DNA of 64,000 bases, taken from contig JACATO010000602.1 of the NCBI GenBank assembly GCA_018389105.1, forward strand, positions 317,501 through 381,500, written 5' to 3'. Position numbers and translations under genes: made by a program. This DNA comes from Nautilus pompilius (lineage: Eukaryota > Mollusca > Cephalopoda > Nautilida > Nautilidae). Below are positions 47,016-59,789 of the stretch, one piece after another (position 1 is the first letter of the stretch; every line of letters starts with the position of its first letter). The notes beneath the pieces are model-generated. The model saw only the letters and a program-made list of their open reading frames with translations. It did not search any database and had not been told where the DNA came from.

Positions 47016-48485
47016 TCTTTTCAGTTCCTAACTTCACCAATAGCAAAGTTTTTAACTGTGTACCAACAGAAAAAAGGGTGACTAAACAATACTCCTTGAC
47101 ATCCTACCACTGATTGTTTACAAGACTACCTATGTTCAAATGCCAAGTATCAACAATGAGACCAACAACAATCACCCTGAAGAGGTAATCATGAATTCCA
47201 TTAGGTTGAGTTTTATGAAAATTAACCAAAATGTTTCCAATACTAACGGATAATTAACATATATAAAAGGTGGCAGATTAGATGTTGACACAAAGATGTT
47301 TGCAGAATCTTAAAATTACCTACCATACTTATACTACCACCTTCTTCAAACCTCTGTCCAATCTCAGTAATTATCAAAATGGCAGGCAGACCAAAAGCAC
47401 AGGAGTGGACTTCTAATCACCCACTATTATCTTTTTGTTTTTTGTCATTGTTGTTGTTTTTTTTAAGATTTGTCAATCAAAGTCACAGCTTTAGCTGCTC
47501 TCTTGAGTTTTGCAACAATCAACAGCGATGAGGTTGGATTTTATCTATCTATCTACATAATGTCAACAAAAAAAAAAATGAATGAATGAAAATTTTACAC
47601 AGACATATTCTCTACTAGAGGACAAATTTTTTTAAAGTTCAACATGCAGGGCATAAGCTTTTTAAACCAATAAATTAACAATATACTGTGGCTACAAAGG
47701 GGCTTGAGGCTAACCTCCACTTGAGTTTATAAAACTAAAACTAGAGGGATTTCTCTGATGCATGATACTTTGATGACAATGGCCAGCAGTCTGTATACCC
47801 CAAAATAAGCTGGTGAAGCATTTTCAACATGGACAGTGACTATGAAAACTGCCTGTTTTCCAGAAAAATAATAGATTAGAAACTTAACAACTTTAAGGAA
47901 ACGTTTGTGAACGGCTTATCTACAATAGCGGATGTAAAATATGGGGTCATGAATACATATCATTCATAACCCTAATTTAAGCTCTTAATTTTCTTTGTCA
48001 TGTAATTTGGAGTTGTTTTCATCTTGTTTCAAGTCCTGCCTACACCTTAAGCGGAAAAAACAACAAAGCAGAGAGATCAAGTTGGAAGATTAAATGTTCT
48101 TTCTGGCGCCACCTCACTTCAACGTTCAGACTGAATGTTACTCTTATTTGTTCAAAGACTTTTGGTGGTAATGGTAGTTTCCTTTTTAATTTCTCCAGCC
48201 TTTCTGCTTTCCTTCAGCAAACCTGCTAGTGCAGGTAGAAAATATCAGCTTAAATAAGCAGTGGCCATCCTATCTGCGCTACACCTACCAGACTGTTTTC
48301 TAATCTTAAGATTTGCGTATTCAAACCTCATCTTGCCCTCATCACTACCTCCCTAGTAGCTTGGATTTACACTTGTTCTACCAAAACCCATCGTGTACTA
48401 TATGGATTGGAATTTTTTTGTTTCACTAATAAATTCTGATTATTATGTTGTTTTGGCCATGCTGTTTTAAAAACCGAATAAGAGG
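47016..48485. other. Intergenic, nothing recognised
   Basis: AT-rich sequence with a short (TATC)n tract near 47545 and homopolymers. No gene signal. Confidence 0.6.
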
Positions 48486-48494
48486 TCAGTTGTG

Positions 48495-48650
48495 TGCATG
48501 CCAGTCTTTACAGTGGGGAAAACCCTATCCTATGCCACAAGGGGTCCACCACTTCCAACTTCAGCAGAGAAATCCATACCAGAATTCTCCATTTTTAGGT
48601 GTGGGAGGAACCTGAAGGAAACCCACACAATTATATGGAGAAGAGAAAAA
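48495..48650 (-). repeat. tRNA-derived SINE copy 6
   Basis: The minus strand reads GTGTGGGTTTCCTTCAGGTT, CCTCCCACACCTAAAAATGG and AGAATTCTGG, the family core. It lies directly beside copy 7 on the other strand. Confidence 0.68.
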
Positions 48651-48664
48651 AGAAAGCATGTCTT

Positions 48665-49012
48665 AGGGTGGCCAGTGCCTACTGGTTAGACTGCTGGGTT
48701 GGAAAGCTAGAGTTCGATCCCCCGTTCGGGATGACACCTACTTGACATACCTCCCTCAGCATGGTTTCTTGTCATTCTTCTTCACCAGCTGGTCACATTG
48801 GTTTCCTCCTACATCTAAAAATGAAGAGTTCTAGCAGGGATTTGTGTGGCTATTCTGCACTCGTTACAGGTTCACTCATCAACCAGCTCGCATCTGATGC
48901 ACAGTATTACCAAGCAACAAGAAACCATACCAGGAGGTACACAAAATCGAGCCAACCTCAAACAGGAATCAAACTCAAGCACGGCGGTCCAGCAGTCTAA
49001 TCACAACTGTCT
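48665..49012 (+). repeat. Fold-back element with tRNA-like heads at both ends
   Basis: The left end is a tRNA-like head with A-box TGGTTAGACTGCTGG (from 48683) and B-box AGTTCGATCCC (from 48711). It is followed by the SINE core TTCTTCACCAGCTGG ... AAAAATGAAGAGTTCTAGC. The right end carries the inverted equivalent: read on the minus strand, GTGATTAGACTGCTGGACC (about 48987-49005) and GAGTTTGATTCCTGTTTG (about 48960-48977). Both strands thus present a pol III-type head pointing inward. Confidence 0.75.
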
Positions 49013-52000
49013 ACAAATAAAAAACAACAAACATGGATCACGATATATTTTTTTTATTTCCACTCACAAGTAAAATAACTGGTGCTGTCGCCGAGTGGAT
49101 TATTAATAATGGGCCAAAGGTGGCAGGCAGCAGATACATATATACATGTATTTACAGTGAAATAAATTCAGTACAATTGTCCGGTTGTCTGGCAGCAGCG
49201 AGGCACATCATAGTACACAAGCTTTGGCCAGATGTATCAAAATACTCAATCCTAAAGAATATTTAATTAAACAAATCATTTTTTTTAAAACTTTGCCTTT
49301 GCTCTCTTCATTTTTTCATTAGCTGATCTTTTCTGTAACTTTTAGAAATGATTACATGAAAGACCAATAAGTAAAACTATTTAGTAGTGAAAGCAGATTT
49401 ACTCACTGCAAAGATTTCCACTTGTGCAGAGCTTTTTAAAAAATCAAAAACCAAAATTAAACATTTTACTAGTATATATATTAAAAGTATATCTGAAATT
49501 TTAATATACTGAAGGTCAGACATTGTTCCTTTGTTTTATCTCTTTAACAGCATATTTTTTTAACCATTCCCTGACAAAAGTCAGCTCACAGTCAAATACT
49601 GCTGTTCATGGTTCAACCATGTTATTTTTGTAAGGAATATTGATTTCTAACTGGTTAATAACTTAATGTTTGTTTGTATGCAAATTAGTCCTAGAGCATA
49701 ATTATATACTTTTGATCTTTTGACCTCCAAGATATACATGCTTTTGTAGGTAGTCTATAATGCTTAATTATAAAGCGCTGGAATAAAGTTACTGTGTGTA
49801 CAGCCACATGTGCCATAGGTCTTGTAACTGACATAGAGCAACACTGTGACAGAACAAATCACAGGGAACACTAAACAGGTAAACAGAAGCAGTAAACAAC
49901 AGGTAAGCATAACCTCCAATTTAATCAGATACTGTCACTTTAACAGCAGCTCTATGAACAGTTTATTCCTGCATGATTGTGTTCTCTATGGATTGTTCTA
50001 AACCAGTACTAATTTTTTGTGCTCTACATTAGCAACACAAACTACAGCAGGTTTTGCTAGTGACTTTGTGCCAGCCCTGTATGTCAAAAGTTTATAGTTT
50101 ACATCAAAGGCCAAACTTCAGTGGTTATCCAAGTCTGAAGTCTATAGAAAATTGTACATCTACATGTATAATCAACTGTATGTCCAGTCTATACAACACT
50201 GACAGTTTGTGCACAAAGTGATGTATCAATCACATATGCAAAACATGTCCATCAGTTTGGTAACCTAACAATCAGAACTAAGACATCCACCAAATGACTG
50301 CAGCAGCTGATTTACAGAGGCAAAATTACTGTGCTGTAGTAAACCAAATCCTATTGTCAGTTTTAATGAAACTGCATACAACACCCATGCCTGTGTGACT
50401 ATAGTACTTACATAGACCATTCCCTCAATCATGGTGTAGTCCCCAATGTATGAAAACTTCTACAATTGTACAAAAGTTTCTGTAATAATAATAATAAACT
50501 CTAGACTAGACAATGACTATAACCTAAAATCTCCAAGAAGCAAAGAAAGGCTAGTAAAAAAAAAAAAAGGGAATCAAATTATTAGACAAAGTATTCATAT
50601 AATAAATATGAAAAAACTTCCTGAGGTGCACCAAAACCATCAGATGTTAACAGAAGAGAACTTAAGAATTTATCCCCAAACTGAAAAGTAGAAAGTAATA
50701 TCGTAATATTTCTGAGTTAGATGAACCTCAAAACAAAAACAGAAAACATCTTGTTATCGCTACAGACAAACATATTAGATGAGATTACAGAAATTTGCTA
50801 ACATAAGTTAAACAGGAGACTTTTTTTCCTTTCCTAAATGAATGACAACTTAGATTGTGCTAAAAAAATTCTCAAGTGCCAGAAATGATGATGATGATGA
50901 GATAACACCTCACCCAAGACTAAAGGGGAAACCAGATATATTTTTCTTTCAAGTTCATAACATTGCATGTCTAAATAAAAAAAAATTTTTTCTCACAATT
51001 TCTTACAAATTCCACAAAGAAATTGGGTATTCTACATATTTCAATGTTTAAATGAAAAGTAAATTGTCTTTCAAGTATTACTTGACAATACAAAAAGCCA
51101 ACAATTCAGAATAAATATTTCCTTTTAGCAGTCATCTATTTGAGGCACTATAAAGAAATTTGCTTTTAGACAAAAAAATTGTTTGAAAATATGAGGGGGG
51201 GGATGTAGGTGACAAGGTAGATGTTTTTCAAAGGAAACTCAATAGGGCCAGTCTTTTACGACATTTCGATAATCTTAATTGAATTTTAAACAAACAAAAA
51301 AACTAAACTACACCAGCACAACCCAGAGTAAATTTAATACCAATCTCCCTTTGTTTTCACCCCTATGTCAGTGCTAAAATGAATTTAGTGTAACAGTCAA
51401 AAGATCTTAAGAGTCAGAGTAAATAGAAATTAAGATACATTAAGTGTTGAGAGTAAAACTGTAATAACTATTTTTTAAAATTTCAGTGACACTAGAAATA
51501 GAATTTATTAAATGCTATCCATCTGAAATAAACCAGCATCATTTTATATTTTTCTGTATTTACAGAAAGCAACCAAAAACCTATGACAATCCTATAGAGC
51601 AGCATTTCTGAAAGGGAAAAGGCAACGTTTTGATGTGTATTATGTTGAACAGTGTAAACAAGGCACAAAGCAGTACTTGTTTGCAGCTGAAGATGTACCA
51701 TAGGCTTTCAAATGAAACAGCCAAATAACATTATGGAAATGCTATTTCAGCCAAGTTTCATTTAAACATCCATAGTAATTACCTTAATGTTGTTTGGATT
51801 TGGGAAAAAACAAGACTTTTTTCTCAGCAACACAGCATAATATAACCCAATTAATTTGCATAAATGACAGTCAGAAGGCAGAATGTAATTCATTTCATTT
51901 CTGTTAAGGCTTCTCTTAAAACAGTTCAAATTATTTGCAATATAAAAAATAATTATTAGACAAACAGACCAATATTTCACAACCCACTTGACCAGCACCC

Positions 52001-52080
52001 AGCACATTATGCACTTACAAAAGGAAGAATTTTTTTGTTATGTTTTGATTATGTAGTGTTGTTTTATAACTTTCTAAGTA
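49013..52080. other. Intergenic, nothing recognised
   Basis: Very AT-rich. Contains (ATA)n near 50483, (ATG)n near 50887 and several A/T homopolymers. No gene or element seen. Confidence 0.6.
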
Positions 52081-52369
52081 AGTCATTTGATGATTGTTTC
52101 CACCTTATACTACAGATAGCAGATGCAGGGATGCTGGTCCACATTATCACTTCCTCCATCTATTTGTATTACTTGATTTGGTCACAAAGGTGTATCTTTC
52201 TGTGCAAGCTCTGTTGTAGTGATCATATTTCATCTATGTTATGTAGTCTGATACTGAATCATTTCCTTCTGATGATATAGAGATTTCAAGGGTGCCATGT
52301 AAAACTCTTGTGATTCAGCTAGTCTGACAGCGATTCAAAAGTTGTGAAATGTGTCCGATGTCAACAACA

Positions 52370-52900
52370 ACCACAAGCATGATGAGAAGAAAGGGGCAGA
52401 GTGGATTCAGATCATCTGCAGCTGATCAACATGCCAATGTTTTCACAATTTGTTGGTCTGAAGATCAATGTCACTGATGATGCAAAACCAGTTGACTTCT
52501 CTGGTCAACTCATCACGGAGAATTTTTTTCCACCACATGGCGAGAGACCAACTGATACAGTGTGCAAATACAGAGGGAGATAGTCACACCACACATCATC
52601 TGAATGGATACCAATAAAGTGAAAGCTTTAAACCTTCATTCTATTCCAAATTAATTTTTTGAAGTACACAAATGACAGACTGAATGTAAATGGGTGTCCA
52701 CAGTCATCATTCTAAAAATATTTAAGTTGAATTAATATTAGCATCTGTGAGACAAAAGTCAGGCACCTACCTCTGATAATCCTAACTGGCATTTCAAAAT
52801 CAGACTTCTCCTTGATATGCCTACACTAAAAAAGACTTCAGGCTAAATGTTGAGCAGAGTGGTTTCTTCCCCAGGAAAATGAAGCTTACCAAGAGAAAAA
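52370..52900 (+). mobile_element. piggyBac-like transposase fragment
   Basis: The frame 52401-52583 reads HLQLINMPMFSQFVGLKINV, then TDDAKPVDFSGQLITENFF and RPTDTVCKYRG. This follows the start of the piggyBac DDE domain (FxGxxGINV..DDxxPLDFFxxLxTDExxxxxVxETNRY). After the stop, 'SEWIPIKVKALNLHSI' continues the usual 'REWKPxxxxELxxFLGL' pattern. No catalytic Asp block and no terminal repeats identified. Confidence 0.6.
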
Positions 52901-54191
52901 ATGAGAGTTAGAAGCACCCAAACAAGTTTGTTACATCCTGGTGAGGATAGAGGGGAGAAAGAATACCTATCTGCTGTGCTCTAGGAGTGAATCACAAAAC
53001 CCATTCTGGTTGCAGAGAGGAGCTACTTCTACTGTTATGCTTCAGTACACATGTGGACAGTAACTAGCCACTTCCTGGGAGTGTTTTTACTTTACATTTT
53101 TGACTTTCTGAGCTATAAATTGAATATTTCATTTTTCATTTGAATTACTAAACAGTTAAATCATTTATGCTATTTGAGTTATTCCCTGACGTAGTGTATT
53201 TTTTAAATAATCTATCAGGTGGATGCATTTTGCACAGCCACCTTGCAAATTGTCTGCCCTTTGAGCTTGTGAAATCAAGAGTTGTCTGCTCCAAAAAAGA
53301 TTAACAGAGATTGCGTTTTTATGGTCTCTCATTACACTAGTCCAGAAAGACTGCTTCCTGAATACTTAACTTACTGCAGAATAAACAACCTAAGATGCTT
53401 ACAAACTGATGCTGGTAGATAAAAAGGAGTGAAAACGGAAAAAAGCTACCGGTGTTTTGAGAATTGAGAAGTGGATTCTCAAAAGATTATTACAAGCAAT
53501 CATGAAATAGCAGAAAAGTTTGACAACACTGATGAAATCTTATATACCATTCTGCAGCAGCCTTTTAGATAGAAGACAGCAAGTACAACTTGTAAAGCAA
53601 CCACAACAAAGTTTAGCTAGGATTTTAATTACCATCAGAAGTATATAAACACATGAAAATGTGTACAATTTCCTAAGGAAAAATCTACAGACTGAGAGCT
53701 GTCTTGCAAAAAATGAAAAATTCTGAGCCAGAACATTGGATTAATGTGCACCAAAGAGAAAAATTAAGTACAGAAAAGGAATCCTATGGTAAAACAAACA
53801 CGAGGTATATATGCATTTAATCTATTTTGTTATAATGCCCATCACTTTTGTTGTACAAACATTCTTGTCATTATAGTTGAGTTGTTATTGGGGAGATTAG
53901 TAGTAAAGTAATTATTAATTTAACAATGCTAATTTTGAAATATGCTAGTTTCATTTGCACTTTTGGATGAACCTTGAATAGTTAAGGTATTTTGCATTAA
54001 ATGATGTTTGTTTCTTCCCACAACCAAACAACAACAGAAAAAAAAAAAAAATTTTTTTTTATCATTCCCAGGTATGAGAGCCACACAGAATAGACTCGTT
54101 ACAGTGTTATGAAAACTTGCAGGAGTTACAGTAAAAAAAGAGCTGGTAGCAGACAAGGTAAAGCTACATTTGATCACATTATAAATGTATC
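52901..54191. other. Probable 3' flank of the minus-strand gene; otherwise empty
   Basis: AT-rich sequence downstream of the stop codon at 54192 on the minus strand. A possible ATTAAA poly(A) signal (minus) lies at about 53816-53821. No coding signal. Confidence 0.4.
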
Positions 54192-55455
54192 TCAATTATC
54201 AAATTCATTTTCCAGTGCCGTGAAGCTCGTGAGCTCTGGACCATTCTGTAGAGTAACTACATTCTCAGACTGGCTGCTGCTGTCATTCTGTAGAGAATTT
54301 GAATATAGACTAGTGCTACTAGCCTTGTGAATTGCAGGGGTTTCCAGAGAAAACCGAAGGACTTTGCTTGCAGACCTGTGTGTGCATGCTCTGTCACACA
54401 TTAATGTATCACTTGTTCTAGACTGAAGCCCTGGTATCAGTTTTAGATCATAGTTTTCAATGGGGTAGAACTGTTTCTGTTTCCTCTTTCTTGAGCTAAT
54501 CCGCGCTGCTGCCGCTGGTGACATCTTGTTTTGCAAACCATTTCCCACAGAACACACACCAGAAAAATAGTGCGTGTCGTCTGTGGACACTTTGCGCTCA
54601 AAAACCTCTTGTTTCTTCTGAAACTTTTTCCACAGTTCTATCTGCTGGCTGTCAATGCTGTCATTTCTCAGTTTCAAACACTGAATAGCTGACACTGACA
54701 GAAGTTTACTTGAAATACTGTTCAAGTGCTGGTGCTTTAAAAACTCACCAATGGTGAGCATTTTAGAGCAAGTGCAGCATTTTATACATGCTGAATCTTT
54801 TTGAACATACAAATCTAAAAGTAACTCTCCAGCTTGAAAAGTTGGCTTCTGGGCACTTTGTTCAATAGCATCTTCATGGAGTACCTCTATAGCTTGGCAC
54901 ACATTAGGTACCTTCTTACGACTTGCTGGCTTCACTTTTAGTTTTACCTTCAAAGGAACCGGTTTACACTTCTTCAGTGCATGTCCATTGCGAGTTGTTT
55001 TCCACTTTGACACCTGTTTCAGATTAGCTGAGGTACTAGCCAAACAAGATGATACATGTTTTTGTCTTTTACCTTGATGTCTGTTTGCTTCCCGATTTTT
55101 ACGTTTGTGCTGACGAGTGGAACTGGATTGTAAAACTGCTCTACTACTGCCATTGCATTGTTTTTTGAGCAATGCATTCCCCGCACCTGTAGTTTTACCA
55201 ATGCCACTCTCACTTGCTGCATTTGTTAATTTACCTTTAGAATAATTTTTACATTTTGGCACACGTTTTTCCTCATTGCAGTTTTGAAGACCTAATCCGA
55301 GTGACTTGGTTCCATTATCATCTACTTTTTCCTCTGCTGTCCCACTTTCACCACGGATAAGATCCAAGAAATTAATTTTCTTGTGTCGGAGACGTTGTGA
55401 ACGTTCACAGTGAGTAGAAAACGTTAAGCAAGTTTCAGGAACACCATTCACAGGT
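54192..55455 (-). CDS. Terminal coding exon of a gene with a c-Ski-like Cys/His cluster
   Basis: A minus-strand exon of 1264 nt: it starts after a strong acceptor (TTCCCCCTGTTCTTTCAG, ending at 55456) and runs to TGA at 54194-54192, giving 420 residues after a one-base partial codon. Residues 110-185 are very basic (KRKNREANRHQGKRQK and later KPVPLKVKLKVKPASRKK), suggesting nuclear localisation. Residues 204-243 read TFQAGELLLDLYVQKDSACI and KCCTCSKML...EFLKHQH. The pattern LYxxxxAACIxCxxCxxxxxxxxFxxHxH is what I know from the SMAD4-binding zinc fold of Ski/SnoN, here with C223, C226/C227, C229, H241 and H243. Residues 273-289 form a charged helix (ELWKKFQKKQEVFERK), residues 321-336 are basic, and the C-terminal part is Ser-rich. 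The Ski DHD domain is not seen; it could be encoded upstream, at higher coordinates or outside the window. The exon is real with good confidence; the family is tentative. Confidence 0.7.
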
Positions 55456-56099
55456 CTGAAAGAACAGGGGGAAAGAAATTTAAAACAGTACACAAATGTC
55501 CCACACCAAGTCCACAATTAATGAAAAAAAAAAAAAAAAACCTTGCATATGAATCGTGGCCAGTCTCAAATTACTCATAATTTCTTCATTCATTATTCAG
55601 TTCCTGGTACTGTTGAGAAAACAAAAAAACTACTAGCAAGTTACCACTTTACTAATAGTAAAAAGTACCAATCTCCATCATAGCGCTTCCAAGCAAAAGG
55701 GAAATATGAGATTATTCCCCCATGTACCACATTAGATTTTATCTTACTTATATCACCTTAGCCCAGAAGCAACAGTATTCGTGCTGAATTTAGTCAACAC
55801 GCTTGATGCAAAACAGGTGTAGTTGGAGCAATATGGATTTGTTATTGTCATCACAAACATTTGTCACAGCCCCAATGGCTCAAGTAATACAGACTTGAAG
55901 TCTAAGGTAACCAGTGCTGTAAAAACAGTGAACCAATTGCTTATTGTCCAAGTCATTGAACATACTGCAAAGAGTTACTTAGCCTCATTTAATATCTTCA
56001 ATACATAAAGTACAAATATTTAATCTTATAACTGATAAAGAAAAGTATTTTGGTTTCACAAATAAAAAAAAAGAGATGATTTCAAAAAGAAAACGAAAG
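55456..56099. other. Probable intron of the minus-strand gene
   Basis: Lies upstream (minus) of the terminal exon. Pyrimidine-rich on the minus strand next to the acceptor. No exon recognised. Confidence 0.45.
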
Positions 56100-56480
56100 A
56101 CTTACAGCCATAGTGGTCTAAAGTTGGGCATAACCCTACAAACAACAATAACAAATCTATCATCAAATCTTTGCTCATGCAGCTTGACACTGTACCTATG
56201 ACCTCCTCTAAATATCCGCTTTTGAATGCTTCTAATTAAGTCCCACTTGCCATCATGATTTGTAAGGTCTTTTCAAACATGTATTTGCACGTGAGATTTC
56301 AAATTGTCACTCTTCAATTGTGGCCATTTTTCCATTAGGTATGTGGAAACCTACAAACTATGAACACTTCAATTTCATTTAAATAACATTATTATGCAAA
56401 TTCAGCAGGTCTAATTAAACTTTATCAAGAAAAATTAGAAAATTCTTGACTGATGCAAAATTTTATGCCATGCAATAATT
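56100..56480. repeat. Dispersed repeat, copy B
   Basis: Aligns in ordered blocks with 42430-42800 (see copy A). Its left edge contains a 30-nt minus-strand segment, 56106-56135, framed by AG and GTAAGT, which could be taken for a mini-exon in phase with the exon at 54192-55455. Confidence 0.65.
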
Positions 56481-58148
56481 ATGAAGAGCACATGGCTAAT
56501 TTAATTTTCACTTTTGACCAGTCAGTGACTGACAACCTAGCAGAATTCATGATGATACCAAGATGGCATTATACTTTATACTGTAAGGCAATTTGATGCT
56601 AGAGAATGATTTCTGAAATTAAGAAAAGTTTTTGAGAACATAGAATGCCATTCAACAGATTAGCTTTTCTATGTAATGGTTTTTATTTAAGAATAGATAC
56701 TATTGATTAAAGTGACATGGTAAACACTATTTTTTTACAGTCAATATAGTGGACAAATAGAGATTGGATTCAGGTTGATGAGATACCAAGCCACTGCCAA
56801 GGAAAGTTAATGCTTTGAAATAGACACCTGCCAAACATGAATATCAAAACAAATATGTGAAAAATAATTTGCTGTTTCAATATTAGTGTCTTGCTACCTT
56901 AAAATTTATTTCAGTATATGGTGATTGGAGTTTACTTAAAAACTATGGCTCATCTATAGAAACTGACTGTAGTGTTTTATATACAAAAATGAGATGATTT
57001 TAAAAATACACTGTTAATTGTCAATGATCATTATTCGAGAGAAGGCTCAAGATTGGATTATAGAACAAATCAGCCGCCAACACCTGAACAGTTGTTCCAC
57101 AAAGTTTACAAAAAACAAGCCAAATCGCAAAAAGTAAAATTAAATCTCAAGAAAATTATATTTTTTGACCAATTAGGATAAATGTGAACAGTTACCTCAC
57201 ATTGCTAAATGTACGGTAAAAGATGTATATGAAAACAATTTAGCAAAAAAAAAAAATTCATCACAATCTGAAAGCCAAGCCACAATAAACTCTTGAAATT
57301 GTGTAGAACATCATGATACTTGTTTCAATTTACCAAGATTAAATTTTGAACTATACACAGCTTTAATCTCATGAGAAAAAAATGAATGTATTAAAATAAA
57401 CAAATTCAATAGTCCTGTTTCAACAGCTCTCTATATATGTAACTTCTGAAGTGAAACTAAATGAATTCCTCAACTGATCAAGTAGATAGTTGTCAACTGG
57501 AGGAGACCACTATGTCCAACCAAATTGTTTTCATCAGAATTTATAACATTTACAAACAAGATCTACAAAAGTATTTAACTTCTTTAATTCCCAGTATCCT
57601 ATTTTCTGAGAAAAAGAAAGATAACGAGTTTGCCACATTCCACATCCTTTCATACTTGGAGATAAATAAGGTGATGAAACCAAAAGGCAAGGTACCACCT
57701 TTCTTTCTATGGGCGGTTGCATAGTAACAGATGTGACACTGGGACACACATTATGGAGGCTATTTAATAAAGTATCATGCTGAATGAAACAGAGGCTACT
57801 ACTAACTATAAAAGAGTATCCTTCCCAAAGGTACATGTTTTTGTCAAACTAGGTTTTGTAAAAACCTTATACAGATTACAATTACATGGTAACTAATGTG
57901 ACATTACATGGCTGGCAGAGATGGTGACTTTGCTACATTTATTTGAAAAATTCTGTAAATTGATAGAACTTTTCTGAGTTACCAAGTGATAATCTTAATA
58001 TGGAATATAGGTGGCTAATAAAAATGATGTTATTTCTAATGTATGAACATTTTTCTTTTTTGTTGTTTTTTTTTGCTCTGGTCGGATATAGTAAAACAAC
58101 AGACAAAACTCTCCAAAATTAAACAGATTATTACCAGTTAAAGATTAG
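56481..58148. other. Nothing recognised
   Basis: AT-rich sequence; overlapping short frames near 57461-57836 on both strands without a motif. Confidence 0.55.
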
Positions 58149-58794
58149 TACAGTGCAATCTCAACAGGCCACAATGCTTGGCACCAAGCCATTTTCAAAT
58201 TATAGAATGACTTCGAAATGCTTGACCACAAGTTCGCGAACTAGAAAAGTTGCAGATATAGATATTTACTTTAAACAATAAACAGTGGAAAAACATCATA
58301 AACATTAATTTTTAAAAAGTATAATTGGTTTACTCACAAATATCTTTCGTGTTTTGCTCCGAAACTACTAAAATTAGAGCAAAGGGGAGGAATTAGTTGG
58401 TTGGCAGAGAATGAAGAGTGACATTAAAGGATGTAGAGGTTAGCACAGCAGAATTTGTGCTGATGATATCAAGGGAATAGGTGATACCATGTCCTGCTTT
58501 ATTTTACTAATATTTAAAAGGGCGCAAAAGAAAGGGGCTGATCATCAACGTCAAGAGCAGCTAATTCTGGGTCTTACATTTCATCCAGTCTGATGGTTGA
58601 TGGCACTTGGCTTGGTGAAACTGATGGTGTGCTCGCACAGAATTTTCCAACTTTATCAAATGTTTGCTCCAGCATCATTTGTTTCATGTATCTGATCACT
58701 TCCTTTATTAATTTCTCTTGGATCCATGCAACACATCTTGCTGGCTTATAAAACTGTTGTTGTTCTAGAAGGCAAATGAAGCAAGTGGCTAGGC

Positions 58795-59067
58795 TTATCC
58801 CTCTTCCATAGAAATATTCTCCTCAGAAACATCATCTTCAATGCTGTTAATACTATCCACAGATTTAAAGTGTAAAACTGCGTCAATTATCTTAGAATCG
58901 GCTACTTTTTGCACAACTGGTGCATCATTATCACAATTTAGCCATGTCACAGTGCCTTCCTCATCTAAGTCACTTTGCATTTGTTTAGCATAACACAATA
59001 GATCAGCTGCCTTCACCTTGTCTTTATTTACTTTAAAGTCTTCATTAAACATAGATATAGGACACAA
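58795..59067 (-). pseudogene. Tigger-type transposase, C-terminal piece
   Basis: Contains DKVKAADLLCYAKQMQSDLD and TVTWLNCDNDAP, the C-terminal box downstream of the DDE core in Tigger transposases. A similar box occurs in the older element near 1960-2030. Confidence 0.7.
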
Positions 59068-59591
59068 CTTATGTCAAACATTTTTCAAGGTTAATGACAC
59101 TGCCCCATGCATTTGCCAAATACTAAATAGTATCTTTAAGACTAAAGGCTTTCTTAAAAGCGTGACACCTGCAGTACTGCAGCTGTTCATAAGATGACTC
59201 CTAAAAAAAAAAAAAAAACTCCTGCAGTGGTTTTTCATCAATCTAACAGCTCCCTAGTCCATTCATTGGCTGAATTAAAGATGTACAACTAGGAGGTAAA
59301 TATGTAGGGAAGATGCTGTTAGCATCTAATCTAATTGTTTCAATGGTCGATGAGGGGGAACAATTGTCCAAAGCTGCACAATTTTGAAGTCAGCAGTAAA
59401 TCCAGCCTTGCTACAGAATGCACAAATCTCAGGGACAAAATGATTATGGAATCAATTACTACTGGTGATATCCTGAGTGATCCACACATGCTTGTTGGCC
59501 TTATAAAGCACCAGCATAATTGTCATCCCTTTCAAAGCACAATTTTAGTACTTTTACCAATAACCGGAAGTTTACACTGTTCCAGCGATGT

Positions 59592-59789
59592 TCACGTTAG
59601 CATGGTGAACCTTTCTTCTGACTGTTTGCAACCATGCGCTAACATCGCATCTGCACCAGCAAGAGTGTCTCTCCAGAAAACATTCATCTCGTCTACATGG
59701 TATATCTCTTCAGGACTAAGTTTCTCATCCTTCATTAACTTAACAAATTCAGTTACATAACATTTGGCAACCTCTCTATCAGCAGACAT
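59592..59789 (-). pseudogene. Tigger-type transposase, catalytic-core piece
   Basis: Reads EFVKLMKDEKLSPEEIYHVD then EMNVFWRDTLAG, corresponding to the 'xIYNxDETGLFWR' block with the first catalytic Asp. It is separated from the N-terminal piece by stops and truncated at its own 3' side. Confidence 0.75.

Noticed and set aside
48680-48760. tRNA gene
   Set aside because: A- and B-box-like motifs are present, but the sequence does not close into a full cloverleaf by eye and is followed by the SINE core.
57461-57836. Overlapping frames on both strands
   Set aside because: Neither strand shows conserved motifs; consistent with chance in low-complexity AT-rich sequence.
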